This document shows, piece after piece, positions 36,120 through 43,342 of a DNA stretch of 64,000 nt. Origin of the DNA: SB25 sp050180705 (GTDB taxonomy: Bacteria; Bacteroidota; Bacteroidia; Bacteroidales; Tenuifilaceae); contig JBFXDX010000001.1 of assembly GCA_050180705.1 (NCBI GenBank), positions 496,001 through 560,000 of the forward strand. Reading direction: 5' to 3'. Numbering within the stretch: position 1 is the first letter of the stretch; each line of letters opens with the position of its first letter. The notes beneath the pieces were generated by a model. It did no database searches and was not told the DNA's origin. It saw only the letters and a list, made by a program, of their open reading frames with translations. A program made the translations under genes and the position numbers.

Positions 36120-37004
36120 CTATAGATAATTCTGTAACAATATCGACAATTTATAGTGTGCCGACTCGCTAATTGGAGCCAAAGGCAATCGAAGGTTATT
36201 TTCGATTACACCTAAAATTGATAAAGCAGCCTTAACACCTCCAGGGTTCCCTTCAACAAAAAGGGAATCTATTATCTCAATCAATTCAAGGTGAATTTTA
36301 CCTGCTTCGGCATAATTATGCTGCTGTGCCAACCGAACCATTTCTGATAATCTTTTGGGAAGAGCGTTTCCCAAAACTGATATAACGCCATCGGCACCTA
36401 TCGACATTTGAGGCAATGCTAAGCCATCATCACCCGATAATACCAGAAAATCTTCGGGTTTATCCCTCAAAATGTAACTCATCTGGTTAAGATTTCCCGA
36501 TGCTTCCTTAATTCCAATAATATTGGGAACCTCATGCGCCAACTTAAGCGTTGTCTCAGCACTCATATTTACACCTGTTCTGCCAGGAACATTGTATAGC
36601 ACAATAGGTAAAGAACTTTGTGCAGCTATTGCTTTAAAATGTAACTCTAATCCCTTTTGAGTGGGCTTATTGTAGTATGGCGTAACCGATAAAATTGCAT
36701 CAATACCATCAAAGTCATAATCATCAATCAACTCAATTATATGATTTGTATCGTTACCTCCAATTCCAAGCATAATTGGCAAACGATCATCATTCTTTTT
36801 AATAACAAACTTAATAAGCGAACGTTTCTCCTTATCGGTTAACGTTGCAGGTTCGCCAGTTGTACCCATTAATACAAGAAAATCGGCACCGCCAGAAACT
36901 ATGTGCTCGATTAATCGTTCTGTTGCATCGTAATCAATTTCTTTATCCTGATCAAAAGGAGTAACCATTGCAACTCCTAATCCTCGGAACTTTTCAGTGA
37001 CCAT
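36120..37004 (-). CDS. dapA: 4-hydroxy-tetrahydrodipicolinate synthase
   Basis: 294-residue lysine/diaminopimelate pathway enzyme that condenses pyruvate with aspartate semialdehyde. The Schiff-base lysine K166 lies in GIKEASGN, the catalytic Tyr137 in YNVPGRTG, and Thr48/Thr49 in MGTTGEPATL. The start chosen is the ATG at 37004 (MVTEKFRGLGVAMVTPF), which matches the usual N terminus. A longer frame to 37055 would overlap the upstream gene. It is cotranscribed with the hypothetical gene 37027-37599 at a spacing of 22 bp. Confidence 0.95.
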   Translation of the reverse strand: MVTEKFRGLGVAMVTPFDQDKEIDYDATERLIEHIVSGGADFLVLMGTTGEPATLTDKEKRSLIKFVIKKNDDRLPIMLGIGGNDTNHIIELIDDYDFDGIDAILSVTPYYNKPTQKGLELHFKAIAAQSSLPIVLYNVPGRTGVNMSAETTLKLAHEVPNIIGIKEASGNLNQMSYILRDKPEDFLVLSGDDGLALPQMSIGADGVISVLGNALPKRLSEMVRLAQQHNYAEAGKIHLELIEIIDSLFVEGNPGGVKAALSILGVIENNLRLPLAPISESAHYKLSILLQNYL

Positions 37005-37026
37005 ATATTTAGTTAAGTTGATGTTT

Positions 37027-37599
37027 TTAAAAAGAAGTGGAGGGTTCTTGAGCAAATCTATTATTCAATCTATAAAGAATATCCTTCATTTGCTCGCATA
37101 GATAATTTAATCCCTTCGCCTTGTCCACGGTAATAATCAAGTCGAATGGATTGTTATAGTAATTCAGCGCTCCAACTTTAAATTTTGCCTTGGATAACGA
37201 TGCAACCCATCGCATTGGCATTGTTTCCTCAAAGTTCAAATCAATCAAAATATCAAATTCAGTATCTGCAAATACATCTACTAAAGCAGATTCTGGTTTA
37301 TAGTACCAATTCAACTGATTTGTATCAAAAATATTCACTCTGCTATGCATTGTGAAGTACTGAGGGACTTCTTTTCCTGAAAAGTATCCCAAAACCTGAA
37401 CTCCGATATTATTTTCTTCGAAATATGCCCTGAGGTTTAATATCTCGTCTAAAACAGATTGATCCGAGATATTACAAATTATTCCGATTGCACGTGCAGT
37501 TGTAAGATTCTGAACCATCTTATTGCGCTTAAATCCAACCAATTTCTTGGATAGAGCCTTTAATGATCTTTTATACTTATAATCTTCAAATGCTTTCAC
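37027..37599 (-). CDS. Conserved Bacteroidota hypothetical protein (DUF6913-like)
   Basis: 190-residue soluble protein. A basic N terminus is followed by an alpha/beta domain: ARAIGIICNISDQSVLDEILNL, VQVLGYFSGKEVPQYF, and DILIDLNFEETMPMRWVASLSKAKFKVG. It resembles small proteins annotated as DUF6913 that commonly sit between ligA and dapA in Bacteroidales; that identification is from memory. No catalytic motif is obvious. The fold looks like a fragment of a glycosyltransferase-type Rossmann domain (speculative). It lies 84 bp downstream of ligA and 22 bp upstream of dapA. Confidence 0.75.
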   Translation of the reverse strand: MKAFEDYKYKRSLKALSKKLVGFKRNKMVQNLTTARAIGIICNISDQSVLDEILNLRAYFEENNIGVQVLGYFSGKEVPQYFTMHSRVNIFDTNQLNWYYKPESALVDVFADTEFDILIDLNFEETMPMRWVASLSKAKFKVGALNYYNNPFDLIITVDKAKGLNYLCEQMKDILYRLNNRFAQEPSTSF

Positions 37600-37683
37600 A
37601 GGTTTAATTTTAGTTTACCACAAGTATTCTGCATCAATCATAAAAATGCAATTTTACTAAAATTACAGATTACTTCAAAAATA

Positions 37684-39693
37684 TTACTCCTTAATTAAAT
37701 CGAAAAATTCCTCCTCCGAGATAACCTTTATTCCGAGTTTGTTCGCTTTTTCCAACTTTGCTGGGCCAATTTTATCGCCAGCCACAAGCATCGATGTTGA
37801 AGCAGAAACGCTACTAACATTCTTTCCACCATGCTGTTGAATCAGTTCTTTTAGATCGTCTCTGGATATAGAGGAAAATGTTCCGGATATTACCACCGAC
37901 AATCCCTTTAGCTTATCGGATTTAACCTGTTGCTCCGATGATGAAATTTCCAATTTAACTCCGAATGACTTTAGTTTAGCGATAAATTCTTTGTTCTGCG
38001 AATTGGAAAAGAAATCGATAATGCTCTGTGCAATTCTTTCGCCAACCTCATCAACCTCCAGCAATTCTTCCAACGTAGCGTTAGCTATTGAATCGATACT
38101 TCCAAAGTGCAGCGCCAATTTTCTTGCAGTTGTTTCGCCAACATAACGTATACCAATTCCATAAAGGACTTTTGGAAACGGAACCAACTTCGAATTCTCG
38201 ATACTATTGATGGCATTATCGGCCGATTTTTCGGCAAAACGCTCCAATTTAAGCAATTGCTCTTTGGTCAAAATATATAAATCTGACGGACCGATAACCA
38301 ACCCATTATCGTAAAGCAAGGCTACAGTTTCTTCCCCTAATCCATCAATATTTAGTGCTTTTCGGCTGATAAAATGCTCGATTCGACCCTTAATTTGTGG
38401 TGGACATCCATTTTGGTTGGGACAAAAATGACGCGCTTCGCCCTCGGGGCGTACAAGAATGGTTCCACATTCTGGGCAACTCTCCGGAAAAACCAGCGGC
38501 ACACAGAATAATGTTCGCCGGGAATTATCGACCCCAACAATTTTCGGTATTATTTCGCCGCCCTTTTCAACATACACAGAATCGCCAATTCGAATATCGA
38601 GCAGTTCAACCTGATCGGCATTGTGCAACGATGCTCGTTTAACAACAGTTCCTGCCAACTTTACAGGTTTTAGGTTAGCCACAGGAGTTACAGCACCAGT
38701 GCGTCCAACCTGAAAATCGACTGATAACAGCGTTGTTGACACACGCTCGGGCTTAAACTTGAAGGCAATTGCCCAACGGGGAGTTTTTGCGGTAAGTCCA
38801 AGCGCATTCTGATACTGATAAGAGTTTACCTTAATTACAACACCATCGGTATCGAACGGTAGTTTCTTACGGGCATTATCCCAATGATGAATATACTTCA
38901 TCACTTGAGCTGAATCGGCACAGAGCTTAACATGCTCCGAAATCTTAAAACCCCACTGCCTAGCAGCCATTAAGTTCTGATAATGATTATCGAAAGGCAA
39001 ACTATCACCCAAAACATAGTAAAGAAAACAGTCTAACTTTCGCCGTGCAACTATTGCCGAATTCTGCAACTTTAAAGTACCCGATGCTGCATTCCGGGGG
39101 TTTGCAAATGGAGTATCCCCCTCCTCTTCACGTTCTCTATTAAGCTCCTCAAAAACATTCCTGGGCATATAAATTTCACCACGAATCTCAAAATCCTCAG
39201 GATAATTATCGCCATGCAAAACAAGCGGTATCGACTTAATGGTGCGAACATTCGCAGTAACATCGTCACCAATGGTACCATCGCCACGCGTTACCGCCCT
39301 AACCAACGCACCTTTGCTATACGTTAAGCCAATAGCAACTCCATCGTACTTCAATTCACATACATACTCGGGTTTAGCCCCCAGAGCCTTAACGGTACGA
39401 TCCTCAAAATCTAAAACCTCACCCTCGGTATAAGTATTGCCCAACGAAAGCATCAAAGAGCGGTGTTTCACCTGTGTAAACTCCTTCGATATATCACTTC
39501 CAACCCTTTTTGTAGGAGAGTTTGGATCGTCCATCTCGGGATACAAGGCTTCCAAATCGCTCAATTCCTTTAGCAGCCTATCAAATTCATAGTCGGTTAT
39601 TTCGGGCTTCGAAAGAACATAGTATAGGTGATTATGTCGATTCAATTCTGCCCTAAGCTGCAAAATTTGCTGACGGATTTGCTCGGTTAACAT
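37684..39693 (-). CDS. ligA: NAD-dependent DNA ligase
   Basis: 669-residue LigA that seals nicks using NAD+. Domain order: Ia NAD-binding domain (HNHLYYVLSKPEITDYEFDRL), adenylation domain with Lys115 in CELKYDGVA, and OB fold. A Cys4 zinc finger (CPECGTIL, then HFCPNQNGCPP), helix-hairpin-helix repeats (LNIDGLGEETV, VDEVGERIAQSI) and a C-terminal BRCT domain (about 592-669, SGTFSSISRDDLKELIQQHGGKN) complete it. Length and order are canonical. It is divergent from the RelA/SpoT gene. Confidence 0.97.
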   Translation of the reverse strand: MLTEQIRQQILQLRAELNRHNHLYYVLSKPEITDYEFDRLLKELSDLEALYPEMDDPNSPTKRVGSDISKEFTQVKHRSLMLSLGNTYTEGEVLDFEDRTVKALGAKPEYVCELKYDGVAIGLTYSKGALVRAVTRGDGTIGDDVTANVRTIKSIPLVLHGDNYPEDFEIRGEIYMPRNVFEELNREREEEGDTPFANPRNAASGTLKLQNSAIVARRKLDCFLYYVLGDSLPFDNHYQNLMAARQWGFKISEHVKLCADSAQVMKYIHHWDNARKKLPFDTDGVVIKVNSYQYQNALGLTAKTPRWAIAFKFKPERVSTTLLSVDFQVGRTGAVTPVANLKPVKLAGTVVKRASLHNADQVELLDIRIGDSVYVEKGGEIIPKIVGVDNSRRTLFCVPLVFPESCPECGTILVRPEGEARHFCPNQNGCPPQIKGRIEHFISRKALNIDGLGEETVALLYDNGLVIGPSDLYILTKEQLLKLERFAEKSADNAINSIENSKLVPFPKVLYGIGIRYVGETTARKLALHFGSIDSIANATLEELLEVDEVGERIAQSIIDFFSNSQNKEFIAKLKSFGVKLEISSSEQQVKSDKLKGLSVVISGTFSSISRDDLKELIQQHGGKNVSSVSASTSMLVAGDKIGPAKLEKANKLGIKVISEEEFFDLIKE

Positions 39694-39809
39694 CTATTCA
39701 ATTTTTTTATAAAGATATGTAAAAGTACAAAATCCTTAAAAAGTCCGAAATTATTAAGGCATAACCAATCAATTTTAAAAATTCATATCTTTACAAAAAT
39801 GCACTTCCG

Positions 39810-42005
39810 ATGAACCAAATCCAGGAAAAAGACAGAAAACTAGTTTTAAATCGTTATAGGTCGCTTTTGCAATCTGTAAGAGGCGTTGTTAATAAAGAAA
39901 ATCAACAACTAATCAGAGATGCTTTTAAACTAACAGCAGAAGTAAATAGCAACATAAAAAAGGATTCCGGCGAACCCTATATCTTGCATTTAGTTGATGT
40001 AGCCAAGATTTGTATCGACGAAATGGGCTTGGGTACCTCATCGGCGATTGCAGCGCTACTCCACGAATCGGTAGAACGAGGCCAACTCACAAAAATAGAG
40101 ATTGAGAAGCGCTTTGGCGAAAAAATAGCCACTGTTGTTGATAGCTTTACACGTATATCGGGCTTAGATCCAAAGGAACCTAAAACCCAATCGGAGCATT
40201 TCCGTCAACTTATTATCAGCTTATCAAACGACCCTAGGGTTATTCTTATAAAACTGGCCGATAGGCTTGAAACGATGCGATCGCTAAGCTACTCAAGCAA
40301 AGATGTACAACTTAAACGATCGTGGGAAACCTTTCACCTTTATGCCCCACTGGCTCACCGATTAGGATTATACAGACTAAAATCGGAGATGGAAGATCTT
40401 GCCATGAAATATATCCACTCCAAGGAATACAAGCAAATTATCAAAAAACTAAAGGAAACAACCGCAAGCCGTAATAAGTTTATCAAGGATTTTATTGCTC
40501 CTTTCGAGCAGGATTTACGAAACAGGGGATTCGATTTCGAAATAAAAGGCCGAACTAAATCTGTTTACTCCATATTCAGGAAGATGCAGAAACAACAGGT
40601 CGATTTTGAGGAAGTGCACGATATTTTTGCAATTCGGGTGATACTCAACTCAAAGCCCGAATCGGAAAAATCGGACTGCTGGCAGGTATACTCCATTATC
40701 ACCAATAAATATACGCCAAACACAGAGCGACTTCGCGACTGGATTTCGGTTCCCAAAAGTTCAGGATACGAATCGTTGCATACAACGGTACTTGGTCCCG
40801 AGGATAAATGGGTTGAAGTGCAAATTCGCACCTCGCGCATGGATGAGATTGCGGAAAAAGGACCTGCGGCGCACTGGAAATATAAAGGTATAAAGCAAGA
40901 ACAAGGTGTCGACGATTGGGTTGTTCGAGTTAGAGAAATGCTAGAGACATCCGATGAATCATCGGAAGATAAGGTGGAAAAATTCCAGATGAATTTGCAG
41001 GACAGCGACATTTTTGTTTTTACCCCTAAAGGTGATATCCGAAAATTGCGGGCAAATTCAACGGTGCTCGACTTTGCATTTGATATACACACCAATATTG
41101 GCTCGCAGTGTATAGGCGCAATTGTTAATGGGAAGAATGTAACAATAAAACAATGCCTTCAGAATGGTGATATTATCGAAATACTGACCTCTAAAAAGCA
41201 AAGCCCTAAAAAAGATTGGCTATCGATAGTTATTACATCTAAAGCAAAGTCTCGCATAAAGCAGCAACTTAGAGATGCCGAAAACAAAGAAATAGTTGAC
41301 GGGAAAGAAATTCTATCCCGAAAATTCAAGAACTGGAAAATTGATAACGTCGATGAGTCATTGCTAAAACTAAATAAGCATCTAAAGCTAAAGAAACCGA
41401 CAGATCTTTTTATAAGGGTTGCCGAAGGTAAAATAGACCTTTCGATGCTTAAAAATATTTTAACTGCCGATCCATCCGAAACCATATCGACTAAAGACGA
41501 TGTGGCTAAAGTTGAGCCTCCCAAACCAGAACCAGCCAAGGCGCAACCCAGCAGCGACTATTTAGTTATTGACGAAAGACTGGTAAACATCGATTATAAA
41601 CTTGCAAAGTGCTGCAACCCAATATTTGGTGATGATATTTTTGGTTTTGTCACCATAAACGAAGGGATTAAGATTCATCGCACAACATGTCCAAATGCAA
41701 ACCAGCTATATAACCGCTGGGGCTATAGAGTTGTAAAAGCTAAATGGAAAGGAACATCGCAAGCAGGAGCCTTTCAGTCCACAATTAAAATTACCGGCAA
41801 CGACGAACTAGGCATGCTAAATAGAATATCCGAAGTAATAAGCAAAGATTTAAAGGTTAACATGCGCAACATTGCCATTAACACAAAAAATGGACTTTTC
41901 GAGGGAATTATCCAACTTTACGTAGAAGACACAAAGCATCTTGAAATGCTTTTATACCGGCTGAATAGAGTGCAAGGTGTACATAAGGCCATTAGGATGA
42001 AATAA
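39810..42005 (+). CDS. RelA/SpoT homologue, (p)ppGpp synthetase with altered hydrolase domain
   Basis: 731 residues. An HD hydrolase-like domain covers about 45-200, a synthetase domain about 240-390 (GRTKSVYSIFRKM, VHDIFAIRVIL, KSSGYESLHTTVLG, WVEVQIRT, AAHWKYK, all key residues present), then TGS (about 405-465: DIFVFTPKGDIRKLRANSTVLDFAFDIHT) and a C-terminal ACT domain. In the hydrolase domain the metal-binding HD is HE (His85-Glu86). The following ED pair is ER, and the usual HNMRT is ETMRS after Asp151, so hydrolysis is doubtful. RLRDW in the synthetase resembles the RxKD motif of bifunctional enzymes. It controls the stringent response. Confidence 0.93.
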   Translation: MNQIQEKDRKLVLNRYRSLLQSVRGVVNKENQQLIRDAFKLTAEVNSNIKKDSGEPYILHLVDVAKICIDEMGLGTSSAIAALLHESVERGQLTKIEIEKRFGEKIATVVDSFTRISGLDPKEPKTQSEHFRQLIISLSNDPRVILIKLADRLETMRSLSYSSKDVQLKRSWETFHLYAPLAHRLGLYRLKSEMEDLAMKYIHSKEYKQIIKKLKETTASRNKFIKDFIAPFEQDLRNRGFDFEIKGRTKSVYSIFRKMQKQQVDFEEVHDIFAIRVILNSKPESEKSDCWQVYSIITNKYTPNTERLRDWISVPKSSGYESLHTTVLGPEDKWVEVQIRTSRMDEIAEKGPAAHWKYKGIKQEQGVDDWVVRVREMLETSDESSEDKVEKFQMNLQDSDIFVFTPKGDIRKLRANSTVLDFAFDIHTNIGSQCIGAIVNGKNVTIKQCLQNGDIIEILTSKKQSPKKDWLSIVITSKAKSRIKQQLRDAENKEIVDGKEILSRKFKNWKIDNVDESLLKLNKHLKLKKPTDLFIRVAEGKIDLSMLKNILTADPSETISTKDDVAKVEPPKPEPAKAQPSSDYLVIDERLVNIDYKLAKCCNPIFGDDIFGFVTINEGIKIHRTTCPNANQLYNRWGYRVVKAKWKGTSQAGAFQSTIKITGNDELGMLNRISEVISKDLKVNMRNIAINTKNGLFEGIIQLYVEDTKHLEMLLYRLNRVQGVHKAIRMK

Positions 42006-42076
42006 TTGAAATTATAGCTAATGGCCAAATAGTGAACTAAATATTGTTAAATACGTTGTAAATAAAACAATACTTG

Positions 42077-42107
42077 TTGCGTTTTTATTCTGCGATTACT
42101 ATTTTTG
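42077..42107 (+). promoter_or_regulatory. Bacteroidota-type promoter of the small barrel gene
   Basis: TTG (42077-42079) is followed after 20 bp by TATTTTTG (42100-42107), which matches TAnnTTTG. The ATG lies 19 bp downstream. Confidence 0.5.
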
Positions 42108-42125
42108 AAAAAAAATGATGTTGCC

Positions 42126-42758
42126 ATGATAAAAAGATTCATATTGATCAGTGTCATTTTAATGTCGGGATACTTTACGTCTAGAGCCCAACTAATTCAG
42201 GATCTTCATAAAATTTATGAACCCGTTTATCAGCAAGATATACTAGATGATTCATCGTCGGTTATTACTCCTTTTGGGGTTATAAAACCAGGTGTTAACT
42301 ATGGTTTATCGTTTGGCACAGGATACTCGTTCATGGGAAATGGCCGTGGAGTTTCCAGCTCTTATGTTGCACCTACAATTGCATACTCGCCCAACCAAAA
42401 AGTACAGGTAATTGCTGGCGTTAGTTTATCGAGAACGGGAATGCATGGTTTTGATATGCCCAAAGGTGTTGAAAACGATCAATTCCAAACATCCACCAAT
42501 CCATACCAAGCATGGGCTTACACTCAGTACAACTTCAGCAATAAGTTTAGTGTTTATGCAATAGGCTCTGTTTCTCAGAACCAATCATTCTTCTCGCCTT
42601 ACTCCAACTCTATTGGAACGTATAATAGCCAAATGTACGGTGTGGGCTTCAACTATAAAATTAGCAGCAGAACAACCATTGGCGCTAGCTTTAATTTCGT
42701 AAATGCACAATCGACACTAAATCCTTTTAGCAGCTTTGGTAACTCACTCTACCCTTAG
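42126..42758 (+). CDS. Small outer-membrane beta-barrel protein, function unknown
   Basis: 210 residues from the ATG at 42126. A TTG seven codons earlier lies at the promoter -7 element and is rejected. It has a signal peptide (about 1-22, SRAQ) and then a run of amphipathic strands with many Tyr, Phe, Ser and Asn (VSSSYVAPTIAYSPNQKVQVIAGVSLSRTGMHG, AWAYTQYNFSNKFSVYAIGSVSQNQSFF). The pattern indicates an eight-strand-type barrel, but I cannot name the family. It is monocistronic. Confidence 0.75.
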   Translation: MIKRFILISVILMSGYFTSRAQLIQDLHKIYEPVYQQDILDDSSSVITPFGVIKPGVNYGLSFGTGYSFMGNGRGVSSSYVAPTIAYSPNQKVQVIAGVSLSRTGMHGFDMPKGVENDQFQTSTNPYQAWAYTQYNFSNKFSVYAIGSVSQNQSFFSPYSNSIGTYNSQMYGVGFNYKISSRTTIGASFNFVNAQSTLNPFSSFGNSLYP

Positions 42759-42831
42759 AAAAGGATAAATTAAATATTAAGCAGCTTCAAGAACTTATTT
42801 CTGGCTCTATTATGTAAATAAACACCATGAA

Positions 42832-42853
42832 ATTCTGAAGATGAATTCAGAAT
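42832..42853. repeat. REP-like small palindrome
   Basis: ATTCTGAA (42832-42839) and TTCAGAAT (42846-42853) flank GATGAA, followed by GACGGA. Similar TTCAGAATGACG palindromes occur as interspersed repeats in many bacterial genomes (recollection). Only one copy is seen in this window. Confidence 0.4.
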
Positions 42854-42926
42854 GACGGATTTATTGACTTTTTAGACCGTCTTAAATGATGTATTTTCTG
42901 AAAGAATAAATGCATCTCCTCATACA

Positions 42927-43251
42927 GGACAGATGAATCCTCAAAATTGGCAGATTTATCCAGCGTTAAAGTACCCTTATCCCCCAAAAAGATAGATGCA
43001 TCTTCAAAAAAGATAGATGCATCCTGTTTCGAAGTACCCCCATCCTCAAAATGGATAGATGCATCCTGTTTTGAAGTACCCTCATCCTCAAATTCGATAG
43101 ATGCATCTTCAAAATTTGAGGATGCATCCTGTTTTGGAGTACCCCCCTCCACTTCATTTGAGGATGCATCCTCAAAAACGATAGATGAATCCTATTTTGA
43201 AGTGGGGGGGGGTACTTCGGAAGTACCCCCTCCCACTTCCGAAGTACCCCC
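42927..43251. repeat. Imperfect 21-bp tandem repeat array, about 15 units
   Basis: The array keeps an exact 21-bp register with no indel from about 42932 to 43251. GATGCATC occurs at 42995, 43016, 43058, 43100, 43121 and 43163, all multiples of 21 apart; variants GATGAATC (42932, 43184) and GATTTATC (42953) are in phase. Interleaved units carry GTACC(C) at 42971, 43034, 43076, 43139, 43223 and 43244, also in phase. Read on the plus strand it would give heptads such as KKIDASC/FEVPPSS, and on the minus strand DASIHFE/DGGTSKQ. Long frames stay open on both strands, as expected of a stop-free 21-mer, so coding cannot be concluded. It lies between a barrel gene and a peptidase gene and ends in a large palindrome. 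Confidence 0.85.
43199..43239. repeat. Large inverted repeat (20-bp arms) closing the 21-bp array
   Basis: The left arm (43199-43218) and right arm (43220-43239) are complementary over 20 bp with one mismatch and a single central G. The inner 11 bp, GGGGGTACTTC/GAAGTACCCCC, pair perfectly. The left arm contains nine consecutive G. Arms are made of repeat-unit sequence in opposite orientation, so part of the array is inverted. Confidence 0.85.
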
Positions 43252-43295
43252 AACGCAAATCAACGCAGATAGTTTTTATTGGCCGTGATACCAAT

Positions 43296-43321
43296 AAAAA
43301 AGGGGCATAAGCCCCTTTTTT
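43296..43321 (-). terminator. Bidirectional terminator downstream of the M3 peptidase gene
   Basis: AAAAAAGGGGC (43296-43306) and GCCCCTTTTTT (43311-43321) form a strong hairpin with T-runs for both strands. It overlaps an alternative stem, TTTTTATTGG (43273-43282) with CCAATAAAAA (43291-43300). Confidence 0.88.
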
Positions 43322-43342
43322 CAACAATATCAGTATAGATAT

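Noticed and set aside
42847..43152. A 101-codon minus-strand frame and a 114-codon plus-strand frame across the 21-bp repeats
   Set aside because: Stop-free 21-mers open several frames at once, the frames overlap each other, and none has a credible start or signal. I therefore report the region as a repeat and leave coding as an open question.
42927..43251. CRISPR array
   Set aside because: Units are contiguous 21-mers without unique spacers, and no cas gene is present.
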